The notes: a model not told the origin generated them from the sequence alone. 58,497 nt of DNA from Candidatus Tepidifontimicrobium thermophilum (GCA_031296405.1 JAVKKH010000016.1:1-58497); one strand, 5' to 3'; counted from the stretch's first letter, positions 1-8,443 are shown. Numbers and translations: made by a program.

Positions 1-281
1 TTGAGGAATGCGGATTTGTCCTCCATCACCACAAGCGTCGGGAGCTTGCCCCCGCCCGCGAAGGCCACGTTGTGGAAGCCCGCGAACTGCCACTCCACCA
101 CGTCCCCTACCGTGACGTCCACCTCCCTTGGGTGGAACGCGTTGGACCACACGCTCCCGTCCCGCGTGAGTCCTCCGGCCACCACCGTCCACGTGCGAGC
201 CTGGGCCTTAGCGGGTGGTGGAGCCACCAACACCAGGGCCACCACGGCCGCGACGGCGAGACCGCGGTGCCACCGGACCAT
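1..281 (-). CDS. Cupredoxin/plastocyanin-like secreted protein (3' end outside window)
   Basis: Reading the minus strand from an ATG at 281 gives 93 codons open to the window edge. The N-terminus is a classic signal peptide: a basic MVRWHRG start, an alanine/valine-rich core and an AKAQA-type cleavage site near residue 25. The mature part has the beta-strand pattern of blue-copper proteins (VTVGDVVEWQF, then GFHNVAF), with a His where the first copper ligand usually lies. The remaining ligands (Cys, second His, Met) would lie beyond the edge and are not seen. A GAGGAGG ribosome site 8 bases upstream supports the start. It is probably an exported electron carrier or copper-binding protein; which of these cannot be told. 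Confidence 0.7.
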   Translation of the reverse strand, partial: MVRWHRGLAVAAVVALVLVAPPPAKAQARTWTVVAGGLTRDGSVWSNAFHPREVDVTVGDVVEWQFAGFHNVAFAGGGKLPTLVVMEDKSAFL

Positions 282-367
282 ACCGACCACCTCCTCTGAG
301 CCTTGTGGGTGCAGGGTAGCCCACGCGATGGATCCCGCCATCCGTGAAAAGGCGGATATCGCCCTCT

Positions 368-631
368 CTAGGTCCCACAGACCTCCACAACCTCCACCAC
401 CCGCAGGAGCGGGGTGCGCGCCACCTGGCAGACGGCCCGGACCGCGTCGGCACTCTGCGCCTGAAAGAGGACCATGACCCGCCAGTCCGCGGGGATCCAG
501 AGGGTCAGGAGGTAGTGCACCCCGGTGCCCTGGGCCGCTTCCTCGCACGCGGCGCGGGCGCGCACCGCCAGATCCCGCACCTGCTCCGGGGGAATGCCCG
601 GAACGTCGCAGTCCGCGATGTACAGCGGCAT
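368..631 (-). CDS. DUF4242 / SCO4226-like small protein
   Basis: This 87-residue protein begins MPLYIADCDVPGI and has the length and N-terminal pattern of the DUF4242 family (ferredoxin-like fold; one Streptomyces member binds nickel). The family pattern is a short strand, the helix RDLAVRARAACEEA, then strands around VHYLLTLWIP and WRVMVLFQA. The start is fixed by GGAGG 6-7 bases before the ATG. It stands between the cupredoxin and the LuxR-type regulator, all on the minus strand, with short gaps. The biochemical role is unknown. Confidence 0.6.
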   Translation of the reverse strand: MPLYIADCDVPGIPPEQVRDLAVRARAACEEAAQGTGVHYLLTLWIPADWRVMVLFQAQSADAVRAVCQVARTPLLRVVEVVEVCGT

Positions 632-740
632 GGATGGCCTCCAGGGAGGTGCAAGGACACTCGAAGCATAGGGGAGAGGACAGCGGCAGAACATCCGTGG
701 AAAGGCGGACTGCGCTCGGGATCTTCCGGGAGCTTCAGAG

Positions 741-3158
741 CTAGGACTTCCCGACCGCCCCCTCCCCACCGTACGCGGTGCCCGCGGAGGAGGCGATTCC
801 CTGCTCCACGGCCCATGCGGCAATCTGGGCCCGGGATCGGAAGCCAAGCTTGTTGAGGATGTGCAGCACGTGACTGTCGACCGTGCGCTCGGAGACCCCG
901 AGCTCTGTGGCGATGTCGCGGTTCGTGAGGCCCCGGGCGATCCAGCTCGCCACCTCCTGTTCCCGCGGCGAGAGGTGCACGTTTCGCTTCTCCGCGAGAG
1001 CCTCCCGCACCACCTCCGCAAGCGGTAGCACCCTTCCCTTCGTGCGCTCCACCTCAAACCCAAAAGCACCCAGGAATGCCCGGGCCCGGTGGGAGGCGGC
1101 CTCGATGGCTGCGCGTTGGGGGACCGGAGGCGGAGAGCTCAGCTGGCTTCGCAGGCCCTCCGCCGCCCCAAGCCACCGGGCCGCGGCTCGTGGATCCCTC
1201 GCGAGCACGGCAAGCCCCTCTAAGCACTCCGCGATCCCCCTACGGGATCCCAGGTCCCACTGGAGGGCGAGGCCAGCACGATACCACTGTACCGCCTCCG
1301 TAGGACGGTCCATCGCCCGCGTGGTGGCCCCGAGATCCGCAAGGGTTCGGGCGATCCCGATCTTGTCCTGGAGCTCCCGGAACCGCTCAAGGCCCTGCTC
1401 CAGGAGCTCTCGGGCCTCCTCGTGGCGGCCCTGCTGGTGAGCGAGCTGGCCCATCTCCTGCAGACAGACGGCCACGCCCCATGGGTCCCCGCATTGCCGG
1501 TACAGGACCATGGCCTCCCCGAGCAGACCCCGGGCCGGCTTCGGCTTTCCCTCCGCGAGCGCCACAAGGGCGAGGCTGGAGCACGAGACCGCCACCCCCC
1601 AGGGGTGTCCCATCTCCCGGTAGCGCCGGAGCCCCTCCTCCAGGTAGGAAGCCGCGCGGCGGCAGTTCCCCCGGGCCCGGGCCACGTGGGCGAGGATCCT
1701 CAGGGTGGAGGCGATCCCCAGCGCATCCCCCGCCGCGCTGAACCCCTCCAGGGCCGCCTGTCCCCGGGTTTCCGCCTCCCCCAGGTCGTCCATCACCCAG
1801 GCCAGTAACGCCAGCGCCCGCAGGGCCCGGGCCCGCGAGAGAGGTTCCCCGTCTCCGCGCTCCAGGATGCGCCCGAGCCACATCCGGCCCTCTGTCCAGT
1901 ACCCGCGCAGGGCCCAGAACTCCCCCAGGGCACCCGCTAAGCCGAGCGCGGAGGAGGTGTCCGCGCGGTTTAAGAACCTCTGTATCGCCGCCAGGAGGTT
2001 GTCGTGCTCGGCCTCCAGCCGGTCCAGGGTCTCGGCCTGCACGGGGCCTGCCATCTGCGCATCGCAGCGTTTTGCGAGCGCAAGGTAGAAATGGGCATGC
2101 CGGACCTCCGCATCTTCGACCTCATCGCTCAGCGCGAGCTGTTCCAGGGCAAACCCCCGGACGGACTCCAGCATCCGGAACCGCATCGGCTGCGGTGCCC
2201 GCTCCACGAGGCTCTTGTCCTGCAGCGAGGCCACGGCCTCCAGCATCTCCTCCGCAGGAACGTCGCACACCGCGGCCGCAGCTTCCACGGTCCAGCCCCC
2301 CCGAAAGACGCCCAGCCGCCGGAAGACCCGCTGCAACCCGGGCGGAAGCAGGGCATAGCTCCACCCCACCGCGGCGCGCAGGGTCCGATGGCGCTCGGGG
2401 AGGTCGCGGGCCGCGCGGCTCAGCAGGGAAAGCCGGTGGTCCAGGCGCTCCAGGATCGTCTGTGGCGGAAGCCACGCGAACGCGGACGCCGCGAGCTCCA
2501 GGGCAAGGGGAAGCCCGTCCAGTCGCACGCACAGCTCGGCCACCGCCCGGGCGTTTTCTGCATCGAGCCGGAAGGTGCGGTCCACGGCCCGCACGCGGTC
2601 CACGAGGAGGGCCACGGAAGGGATCCGGACGAGGCGATCCACCTCCGGGAGGTCGCGGAGGTCGGGCACTTCGAGGGGAAAGACGCTGAACCGGTGCTCC
2701 CCCCGCAGTCCCAGGGGTTCGCGGCTGGTGGCGAGCACCCGGAGGCCCGGGACCGCCTCCAGGAGGTGAGCCACGTTCGCGGCTGCCTCCAGCAGGTGCT
2801 CGAAGTTGTCCAGCACGAGCAGCAGCTGCTTCTTCCACAGGGCCGTGCCGAGGCGTTCCACCGGCGGCTGCCCCGGAGGAACTCGGATCCCCAAAACCCG
2901 GGCCACAGCCGACATCACCAGGGAGGGCTCCGGGAGGGGCGCGAGGTCCACGAAGGCAGTTCCATCCGGGAACGCCTCCGCACACCGGTGGGCGCACTCC
3001 ACCGCGAGTCGGGTCTTTCCCACTCCGGGCGGCCCGGTCAGGGTCAGCAGCCGTGCCCCTGAGTCCAAAAGCAGCATGCGGAGCTCCGCAAGCTCCCGTC
3101 CCCGCCCCACCAGCGGGTCTCCCGGAACCGGCAACCGCCCCACCCTACAAGCATACAC
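741..3158 (-). CDS. Large AAA/TPR transcriptional regulator with C-terminal LuxR helix-turn-helix
   Basis: About 805 residues. The N-terminal signal-transduction ATPase of the MalT/AfsR type has a Walker A (GPPGVGKTRLAVE, near residue 45) and a Walker B (LLLVLDNFEHLLEAA). A long helical TPR region follows, with repeated 35-40 residue units ending in phrases such as EEGLRRYREMGHPWGVA. The C-terminus is a LuxR/GerE helix-turn-helix (LSPREQEVASWIARG, GVSERTVDSHV). This architecture fits a ligand-activated transcription factor. The start is uncertain: GTG at 3158 or GTG at 3143, neither with a clear ribosome site. The open frame extends upstream, but that part lies over the CysO-like gene and has no homology signal. 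The ligand is unknown. Confidence 0.85.
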   Translation of the reverse strand: MYACRVGRLPVPGDPLVGRGRELAELRMLLLDSGARLLTLTGPPGVGKTRLAVECAHRCAEAFPDGTAFVDLAPLPEPSLVMSAVARVLGIRVPPGQPPVERLGTALWKKQLLLVLDNFEHLLEAAANVAHLLEAVPGLRVLATSREPLGLRGEHRFSVFPLEVPDLRDLPEVDRLVRIPSVALLVDRVRAVDRTFRLDAENARAVAELCVRLDGLPLALELAASAFAWLPPQTILERLDHRLSLLSRAARDLPERHRTLRAAVGWSYALLPPGLQRVFRRLGVFRGGWTVEAAAAVCDVPAEEMLEAVASLQDKSLVERAPQPMRFRMLESVRGFALEQLALSDEVEDAEVRHAHFYLALAKRCDAQMAGPVQAETLDRLEAEHDNLLAAIQRFLNRADTSSALGLAGALGEFWALRGYWTEGRMWLGRILERGDGEPLSRARALRALALLAWVMDDLGEAETRGQAALEGFSAAGDALGIASTLRILAHVARARGNCRRAASYLEEGLRRYREMGHPWGVAVSCSSLALVALAEGKPKPARGLLGEAMVLYRQCGDPWGVAVCLQEMGQLAHQQGRHEEARELLEQGLERFRELQDKIGIARTLADLGATTRAMDRPTEAVQWYRAGLALQWDLGSRRGIAECLEGLAVLARDPRAAARWLGAAEGLRSQLSSPPPVPQRAAIEAASHRARAFLGAFGFEVERTKGRVLPLAEVVREALAEKRNVHLSPREQEVASWIARGLTNRDIATELGVSERTVDSHVLHILNKLGFRSRAQIAAWAVEQGIASSAGTAYGGEGAVGKS

Positions 3159-3190
3159 CCGCGGAGTGAAGACTTCCCTCGTCGCCGTGA

Positions 3191-3196
3191 TAGACT
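3191..3196 (+). promoter_or_regulatory. Putative -10 box (TAGACT) for the cysteine-synthesis operon
   Basis: TAGACT lies 58 bases before the CysO-like start, in the gap between two divergent genes. The same hexamer precedes ppx and tusA in this window. No convincing -35 is visible. Confidence 0.35.
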
Positions 3197-3254
3197 GCTG
3201 CCTAGGCGGCCGAACTGTTGGCCTGCCGGTGGACCCGCGAGGAGGTGCTGAGGG

Positions 3255-3551
3255 ATGCCAACGGTCTACCTGCCCGCACCCCTGCGCCGGCTGACTGGGG
3301 GCGCGTCTCGGGTCGAGGTCCCCCCGGGCACAGTGGCGGACGTGTTGCGTGCCCTGGACGAGCGGTTCCCGGGGATGCGGGCTCAGTTGTGCGACGAGGA
3401 CGGCTCCGTACGGGCGTTCATCAACGTGTTCGTGAACGGCTCCGAGATCCGGACCCTGCAGGGACAGCAGACCCCCGTGGGGGACGAGGACGAGGTGTCC
3501 ATCATTCCCGCCATGGCAGGCGGGAGCCCCCGGAGGTGCCTTTGTCGCTGA
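3255..3551 (+). CDS. cysO: MoaD/ThiS-family sulfur carrier, CysO-like
   Basis: This 98-residue beta-grasp sulfur carrier contains FVNGSEIRTLQG and GDEDEVSIIPAMAGG, the MoaD/CysO signature. In CysO a C-terminal Gly-Gly thiocarboxylate donates sulfur for cysteine synthesis. Here the Gly-Gly is residues 89-90 and is followed by eight more residues (SPRRCLCR), so the protein would need trimming before activation. The JAMM peptidase 2 kb downstream is the natural candidate. Ribosome site GGAGGTG is 8 bases upstream. It is followed by the serine-kinase-like, CysM-like and Mec-like genes, the arrangement that argues for CysO rather than molybdopterin MoaD. No activating MoeB/MoeZ gene lies in the window. 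Confidence 0.8.
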   Translation: MPTVYLPAPLRRLTGGASRVEVPPGTVADVLRALDERFPGMRAQLCDEDGSVRAFINVFVNGSEIRTLQGQQTPVGDEDEVSIIPAMAGGSPRRCLCR

Positions 3552-3629
3552 GCGGGGATCCATCCCTAGCCCTGGCGTGGCCCGCGTAAGGCCCCGGACG
3601 GGCCCGGGGGTCTGGGGAGGAGGAAGGCC

Positions 3630-4490
3630 GTGAGTCCCGGGGCGCCGCAGACACGGGGCAGCCCTCCGGCTACCGGACGGGTGCCGCTCCCGGACCTGCG
3701 CTTCTTCCCCACCTTCCGGGTCCTGCTGCACGAGGAGCACGACCCCGGGCGGGTCGAACGGCTGGTGCGCCGGCTCAAGGAGGAGGCGGTGCTGCGGAAC
3801 CCGCCCCTGGTGGCTGCGCTGGGCGACGGCCGGGCGGTGGTGCTGGACGGCGCCAACCGCGTCACCGCGTTGGAGCAGCTGGGAGCGCCGCACCTGCTGG
3901 TGCAGGTGGTCCCCTACGCCGAGCCGTCGGTGGTCCTGGACCGGTGGCACCACCTGCTGGTGACGGTGCCGGAGGGTTTCCCGGACCGGTTAGGGGAGGG
4001 GCTGCCCGTGGAGGCGACCGATCCGGACGACGCCTCCCGGCGTCTGGCCCGCGGGGAGCTCGTGGCGTACGTGCGGGTGGGGGGGATCGCCCAGGGGGTG
4101 CCGCGGGCCCCCGACCTCGTGGAAGACGCGGACCGCCTGCGGCGGCTGGTGGCCGCCTACCGTGGCCGTGCGGTCTACCACCGCGTGGATTCCGAGGACT
4201 TCGAGGAGCTGACCGCGCGGTACGGCGGCGCGCAGGCCCTGGTGGCCTTCGGGCGGTTCCGGAAGGAGGAGATCCTGGAGCTTGCCCGCAACTCCGCGAA
4301 GCTGCCTGCGGGTGTGACGCGGCACATCGTCCCCGGCCGGGCCCTGCGGGTGAACCTCCCCCTGGAGGTGGTCCTCCGGCGCGGGTCGGTGGAGGAGAAG
4401 AACGCGTGGTTGCGGGCGTGGATCCAGCAGCAGCTGCGGGAGGGGCGAGTCCGATCCTACCTGGAGCCCACGATCCTGTTCGACGAGTGA
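3630..4490 (+). CDS. ParB/sulfiredoxin-fold protein, candidate free-serine kinase (SerK/SbnI-like)
   Basis: 286 residues from a GTG with a strong GGAGGAGG site. The N-terminal ParB-like domain carries an acidic motif LHEEHDP (35-36 Glu-Glu), RNPPLVA, and VLDGANRVTAL (Asp73, Asn76, Arg77). These match the pattern of the archaeal SerK and staphylococcal SbnI free-serine kinases, which make O-phospho-L-serine, rather than DNA-segregation ParB. The C-terminal half resembles no DNA-binding domain. The next gene overlaps or abuts it and is an O-phosphoserine-type sulfhydrylase, so a supply of O-phosphoserine for cysteine synthesis is the simplest reading. The function is inferred from motif and context. 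A hairpin-like GC repeat (about 3591-3610) lies just upstream. Confidence 0.65.
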   Translation: MSPGAPQTRGSPPATGRVPLPDLRFFPTFRVLLHEEHDPGRVERLVRRLKEEAVLRNPPLVAALGDGRAVVLDGANRVTALEQLGAPHLLVQVVPYAEPSVVLDRWHHLLVTVPEGFPDRLGEGLPVEATDPDDASRRLARGELVAYVRVGGIAQGVPRAPDLVEDADRLRRLVAAYRGRAVYHRVDSEDFEELTARYGGAQALVAFGRFRKEEILELARNSAKLPAGVTRHIVPGRALRVNLPLEVVLRRGSVEEKNAWLRAWIQQQLREGRVRSYLEPTILFDE

Positions 4491-4513
4491 CGGAGCGAAG
4501 GAGCGTGCGGAGC

Positions 4514-5452
4514 GTGGCCTACCGGTTCGAGACGAAGATCCCGAGGATCGGGGAGGACCTGCTGCAGCGCATCGGCAACACGCCCCTGTTGCGCCTCCGC
4601 CGGGTCACCCGAGGGCTTCCGGAGGGCGTGGAGGTGTGCGTGAAGGCGGAGTGGTTCAACCCTGGGGGCTCGGTGAAGGATCGGCCCGTCCTGAGGATGA
4701 TCGAGGACGCGGAACGCGCGGGGCTGCTGACCCCCGACAAGGTGCTGCTGGACTCCACCTCGGGGAACGCGGGCATCGCGTACGCCATGATCGGAGCGGC
4801 CAAGGGCTACCGGGTGAAGCTGGTGATGCCTGCCAACGCCAGCGAGGAGCGGAAGCGCATGATCCGGGCGTACGGGGCGGAGCTGGTGTTCAGCGACCCC
4901 CTGGAGGGCTCGGACGGCGCCATCCTGCTGGCCCGGCGGATCCAAGAGGAGGACCCGGACCGGTACTTCAAGCCCGACCAGTACAACAATCCCTCCAACT
5001 GGAAGGCCCACTACGACACCACCGGGCCGGAGATCCTCGCGCAGACGGAGGGCCGGATCACCCACTTCGTGGGCACCCTGGGTACCACGGGCACCGTGGT
5101 GGGCGTGGGGCGACGGTTGCGGGAAGCGAACCCCGAGATCGAAATCGTGGCGGTGGAGCCGGACGATCCGCTGCACGGGATCGAGGGGCTGAAGCACATC
5201 GCCAGCTCCATCCGGCCCGGGATCTACGACCCCTCGGTCCACCACCGGAAGATCGGGGTGAGCACCGAGGCGGCGTACGCCATGGCGCGGCGCCTGGCGC
5301 GGGAGGAGGGGATGTTCGTGGGGGCTTCCACCGGTGCCGCGGTGTGGGCAGCCCTGCAGGTGGCCAGAGACCTGCGGGAGGGGCTGGTGGTGGCGCTGGC
5401 GCCCGACGGAGGGGACCGGTATCTGAGCACCGCCCTGTGGCGGGACGTGTAG
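4514..5452 (+). CDS. cysM: PLP-dependent cysteine synthase (CysM-type, likely CysO-linked)
   Basis: 312 residues, fold type II PLP enzyme. The PLP lysine is in GGSVKDR (Lys55), the substrate loop is STSGNAG (81-87), and the phosphate-binding loop is GTLGTTGT (187-194). Mycobacterial CysM uses O-phosphoserine plus CysO thiocarboxylate. The position corresponding to its phosphate-selecting Arg220 appears to be a Lys (in GIEGLKHI), which keeps positive charge. That alignment was made by eye. The start is ambiguous: GTG 4487 overlaps the previous stop (GTGA), while GTG 4514 has GAAGGAG about 10 bases upstream and gives the family length. Neighbours (CysO-like, kinase-like, Mec-like) support use of O-phosphoserine. 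Confidence 0.85.
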   Translation: MAYRFETKIPRIGEDLLQRIGNTPLLRLRRVTRGLPEGVEVCVKAEWFNPGGSVKDRPVLRMIEDAERAGLLTPDKVLLDSTSGNAGIAYAMIGAAKGYRVKLVMPANASEERKRMIRAYGAELVFSDPLEGSDGAILLARRIQEEDPDRYFKPDQYNNPSNWKAHYDTTGPEILAQTEGRITHFVGTLGTTGTVVGVGRRLREANPEIEIVAVEPDDPLHGIEGLKHIASSIRPGIYDPSVHHRKIGVSTEAAYAMARRLAREEGMFVGASTGAAVWAALQVARDLREGLVVALAPDGGDRYLSTALWRDV

Positions 5453-5488
5453 GCGGCCCGGCAGCGCGCGGTGTGGTATTTTGGTGAC

Positions 5489-5932
5489 GTGGCAGACCGG
5501 GGAGCTGACACGCGGACCCAAGCCGCCGAGGCCGAGCGGTTGCGGCTGAGCCGGGTTCACCTGGAGGCCATGGTGGCGCACGCGCGGGAGGAAGCGCCCA
5601 ACGAGTGCTGCGGTGTCCTGGCGGGACGGGACGGGAGGGTGGAACGCGTGCGGCCCGTGGCCAACGCGGACCGCAGCCCGTACACGTACCGGATGGACCC
5701 GCACGAGCTGCTGCGGGCGTACCGGGAGGCGGACGAGGAAGGGCTGGAGGTGCTCGGCTACTACCACTCGCACCCGGCGACCCCGGCGGTGCCGTCCCGC
5801 ACGGACGTGGCCCGCGCGGTGGACCCGTTTGCCGTGTACGTGATCGTGTCCCTGGCCAGCGAGCCGCCGGAGGTCCGGGCCTACCGGATCTTGGACGGCC
5901 GCTACCGGGAGCTGGAGCTGAGCGTGGGGTGA
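5489..5932 (+). CDS. mec: JAMM/MPN+ metallopeptidase, Mec-like (CysO-cysteine hydrolase)
   Basis: 147 residues with a complete JAMM zinc motif: Glu39 (NECCGVLAG), then His93-Ser-His95, seven residues, Ser103 and Asp106. The flanking sequence (AMVAHAREEAPNECCG, NADRSPYTYRMD) closely follows mycobacterial Mec, which releases cysteine from the CysO-cysteine adduct. It may also remove the eight-residue tail of the CysO-like carrier. GTG 5489 is preferred; GTG 5471 in the same frame is possible. The stop overlaps the Rrf2 start (GTGA), so the two are probably translationally coupled. Confidence 0.85.
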   Translation: MADRGADTRTQAAEAERLRLSRVHLEAMVAHAREEAPNECCGVLAGRDGRVERVRPVANADRSPYTYRMDPHELLRAYREADEEGLEVLGYYHSHPATPAVPSRTDVARAVDPFAVYVIVSLASEPPEVRAYRILDGRYRELELSVG

Positions 5933-6387
5933 GGTTCTCAACTCGGGCCGAGTACGGCCTGCGCGCCCTCATCGACCTGGCCCTGTTCGGCCACGAGGGG
6001 CCGGTGCAGACCCACGACATCGGCCGTCGCCAGGGCCTGCCGGAGCCGTATCTGAACCAGCTGCTGGCGCAGCTGCGCCGCGCCGGCTTGGTGGTGAGCA
6101 AGCGCGGCCCCCACGGGGGCCACCGGCTGGCGCGGCCCCCGGAGGCCATCCGGCTCCACGAGGTGTTCCTGGTCCTGGAGGGCACCACGTCCCCGTGGGA
6201 GTGTGTGGACCGCGACGACCCTGACTGCACGTACGCCCACGGCTGCGGGCTCCGGCCCCTGTGGCTGCGCCTGAAGGAGGCCACGGACGAGGTCCTCCGG
6301 AACACCACCCTCGCGGACCTGCTACCCGCCTTCCCCGTGCCCTCTCGCACCTCGGTCGACAGACAGCGGGCGCGGCCCGTGCTATAA
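5929..6387 (+). CDS. Rrf2-family transcriptional regulator
   Basis: 152 residues starting [17 protein letters not shown], the conserved Rrf2 winged-helix opening, with recognition-helix region [20 protein letters not shown] and wing [13 protein letters not shown]. Three cysteines follow ([10 protein letters not shown], then HGC; spacing C-X7-C-X5-C), as in iron-sulfur-binding IscR/NsrR/RirA-type members. Cluster binding is likely but unproved. GTGA overlap with the Mec-like gene places it in the cysteine operon. CymR of Bacillus is the closest functional analogue known to me, a cysteine-metabolism regulator that lacks these cysteines. A TATAAT promoter overlaps its stop. Confidence 0.85.
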   Translation: MRFSTRAEYGLRALIDLALFGHEGPVQTHDIGRRQGLPEPYLNQLLAQLRRAGLVVSKRGPHGGHRLARPPEAIRLHEVFLVLEGTTSPWECVDRDDPDCTYAHGCGLRPLWLRLKEATDEVLRNTTLADLLPAFPVPSRTSVDRQRARPVL

Positions 6388-6388
6388 T
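6383..6388 (+). promoter_or_regulatory. Putative -10 box (TATAAT) for ECF sigma operon
   Basis: A perfect TATAAT overlaps the TAA stop of the Rrf2 gene. A weak CAGACA -35 (6360-6365) sits 17 bases upstream. The leader to the sigma-factor start is about 150 bases. Confidence 0.45.
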
Positions 6389-6541
6389 CAACCTGGAAAA
6401 GCGGCATCGGTTCGGAACACGATCGGGAACAGGGTTTTCCTGGAAACGCGGGTCGTGCCCGACCGAGTGGGCTACGGGGGACAGAGCCCCAGGGGTGCGT
6501 TGTCCAGGAGGGCCCTGTTCCTCGTTTGTTGCGGACGTTCC

Positions 6542-7204
6542 ATGGGGACGCCGGTGGCGGAGGAAAAGCTGGCCCGTCTTGCCCACCCCTCCGGGGCCGA
6601 CGGCGCACCGGGACCCGAGCGGGATCGCGCCCGCTTTGAAGCTCTGGTGCGGGAGCACCTGGACGGCCTCTACGGAGCCGCTTTGCGCCTCACCCGCAAC
6701 CGGGCGGACGCGGAGGACCTCCTGCAGGAGACCCTGCTGAAGGCTTGGCGGTCCTTCCACACCTTCCAGGAGGGGACCAACGCGCGGGCGTGGCTGTTCC
6801 GGATCCTCATGAACGCCCACATCGACCGCTACCGCAAGACCTCCCGGGAGCCCGAAACCACCGACGTGGAGGACGTGGGCGACTTCTACCTCTACAGCAA
6901 GGTGCAGGAGTCGGAGCTGCTCCGCAGGGCGGGCGACCCTGAGAAGCTGCTCGAGCGGGTGATGGAGCATGAGGTCCGCGAGGCGCTGGAGTCCCTGCCG
7001 GACCACTTCCGAAGCGTGGTGATCCTGGCGGACCTGCAGGGGTTTTCCTACCGGGAGATCTCGGACATCCTGGGGATCCCCATGGGCACGGTGATGTCCC
7101 GGCTGTTCCGAGGCCGGCGGCTGCTGCAGCGGAAGCTGTGGGACTACGTGCGGTCCCACCACCGGATCACCACCGCCGGGGAGGGCGCGGCCGTTGGACT
7201 GTAG
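6542..7204 (+). CDS. ECF-type RNA polymerase sigma factor (SigR/RpoE-like)
   Basis: 220 residues. Region 2 is clear ([56 protein letters not shown]), as is region 4 ([41 protein letters not shown]). The insert between them and the wording resemble the SigR/SigH oxidative-stress group. ATG 6542 is chosen although its ribosome site is poor. An in-frame GTG at 6455 would add 29 residues without homology. The next gene is a zinc anti-sigma factor overlapping its stop, the usual partner arrangement. Confidence 0.85.
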   Translation: MGTPVAEEKLARLAHPSGADGAPGPERDRARFEALVREHLDGLYGAALRLTRNRADAEDLLQETLLKAWRSFHTFQEGTNARAWLFRILMNAHIDRYRKTSREPETTDVEDVGDFYLYSKVQESELLRRAGDPEKLLERVMEHEVREALESLPDHFRSVVILADLQGFSYREISDILGIPMGTVMSRLFRGRRLLQRKLWDYVRSHHRITTAGEGAAVGL

Positions 7205-7421
7205 GGAGTTCGAGGCCAAGCTGTGGGCCTTCCTGGACGGCGAGCTGGACGCGGCGGCCTGCGCGCAACTCCGGGCTCACCTGGAGGACTGCCCGGGCTG
7301 CCTGGATCACTACCGGTTCGAGGACGCTCTGCGCCTGTTCGTGCGGCGCTGCTGCCAGGAGACCGTCCCCGACGCCCTCCGCGCCCGGCTCGACCGCCTC
7401 CTGGCCCGCCTGGAAGAGTAG
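7194..7421 (+). CDS. Zinc-binding (ZAS) anti-sigma factor, RsrA-like
   Basis: 75 residues from a TTG that lies 11 bases inside the sigma gene. Cys3, His29, Cys33 and Cys36 (HLEDCPGC) reproduce the HX3CX2C zinc anti-sigma motif with an N-terminal cysteine, as in redox-sensing RsrA. Further cysteines (FVRRCCQE) are present. There is no membrane segment, so it is cytoplasmic. It probably sequesters the preceding sigma factor and lets go on thiol oxidation; the redox part is inferred. Confidence 0.8.
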   Translation: MDCREFEAKLWAFLDGELDAAACAQLRAHLEDCPGCLDHYRFEDALRLFVRRCCQETVPDALRARLDRLLARLEE

Positions 7422-7483
7422 CTGCGGCCCCGGGGCGTGTCCCCGCAGGGCAGGCCGGCACCTCTCCAGTTCTCGAGATGGTC

Positions 7484-7489
7484 TAGACT
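7484..7489 (+). promoter_or_regulatory. Putative -10 box (TAGACT), leaderless ppx mRNA
   Basis: TAGACT ends 8 bases before the GTG start of the Ppx/GppA gene, and no ribosome site is seen. This spacing places transcription start at or next to the start codon. Confidence 0.35.
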
Positions 7490-7497
7490 GGTCCCCG

Positions 7498-8391
7498 GTG
7501 CGACGTGCGGCCATCGACGTCGGGACCCACTCCGTGCGCCTCCTCGTGGCGGACGTGCAGGACGGGGGGGTGCGCCCCGTCCTGCGCCGGCTAGAGGTCA
7601 CCCGCCTGGGCGAGGGGGTGGATGGCACCGGGCTGCTCCTGCCGCAGGCCATCGGCCGGACCGTCCGTGCCGTGCGGACGTTCTGGCGCCTGGCGGAGCA
7701 GGCGGGGGCGGAGCGGGTGACGGTGGTGGGAACGAGCGCGGTACGGGAGGCGGCCAACCGCTCCACCCTGATCCGGGACCTGAAGCCCATCCAGCTCCGG
7801 GTGCTCACCGGGGAGGAGGAGGCAGAGCTGGGCTACCGGGGGGTCCGCGCGGGAGTTCCGGATGTCGCGGACCCCGTACTGGCAGTAGACGTGGGGGGCG
7901 GCAGCACCGAGCTGGTGTGCGGGAGCGGCGAACAGGTGCGGTACAGGGTCAGTCTGCCGGTGGGCTCCGTGCGACTCACGGAACGCTACCTGCACGCGGA
8001 CCCACCCACGGAGGTGGAAGCGCTCGCGGCCCGACAGGAGGTGGCGGACTGCCTGAGGCCCCACCGGCACGCCCTGGCGGGCCCCCGGGTGGCCGTGGGT
8101 GTGGGGGGCACGGTGACTTCCCTGGCGGCGGTGGACCTGAGCCTGGATCCCTACGACCCTGACCGCGTCCACGGCCACCGTCTGTCCGCGAGCCGGTTGC
8201 GCTCGCTGGCACGGGGACTGTGTACGATGCCTCTGTGCCTGCGCCGACGCCTGCCGGGCCTCCTGCCCGAGCGGGCGGACGTGATCTGCGGGGGTGCCCT
8301 GGTGCTGGAAACGGTGGTGGAGGTTCTGGAGCTCGCGGAGGTGGTGGCCAGCGAGGCCGACCTCCTGTGGGGCGTAGTCCTGCACCTGTAG
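7498..8391 (+). CDS. ppx: Ppx/GppA-family phosphatase (exopolyphosphatase-like)
   Basis: 297 residues, ASKHA fold. AIDVGTHSVRLLVADV is phosphate loop 1, VVGTSAVREAAN and VLTGEEEAELGYRG are the family's conserved middle, AVDVGGGSTELV is phosphate loop 2, and VGVGGTVTSLAAVDL is the adenosine-type motif. The length matches the short Ppx/GppA form without the C-terminal HD domain. The substrate could be polyphosphate or pppGpp. The GTG start is preceded by a -10-like box rather than a ribosome site. Confidence 0.85.
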   Translation: MRRAAIDVGTHSVRLLVADVQDGGVRPVLRRLEVTRLGEGVDGTGLLLPQAIGRTVRAVRTFWRLAEQAGAERVTVVGTSAVREAANRSTLIRDLKPIQLRVLTGEEEAELGYRGVRAGVPDVADPVLAVDVGGGSTELVCGSGEQVRYRVSLPVGSVRLTERYLHADPPTEVEALAARQEVADCLRPHRHALAGPRVAVGVGGTVTSLAAVDLSLDPYDPDRVHGHRLSASRLRSLARGLCTMPLCLRRRLPGLLPERADVICGGALVLETVVEVLELAEVVASEADLLWGVVLHL

Positions 8392-8443
8392 GCCTTCGAC
8401 CAGCGGCACCTCTCGTCGGTTGAGCATGAAACGGGGCTAGGCT

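Noticed and set aside
1..477. 158-codon plus-strand open frame at the window start
   Set aside because: It lies antisense to the cupredoxin gene, has no ribosome site or homology, and arises from GC-rich frame openness.
3159..3953. N-terminal extension of the LuxR-type regulator frame
   Set aside because: The extension overlaps the CysO-like and kinase-like genes on the other strand and carries no domain; conserved sequence starts near LPVPGDPLVGRG.
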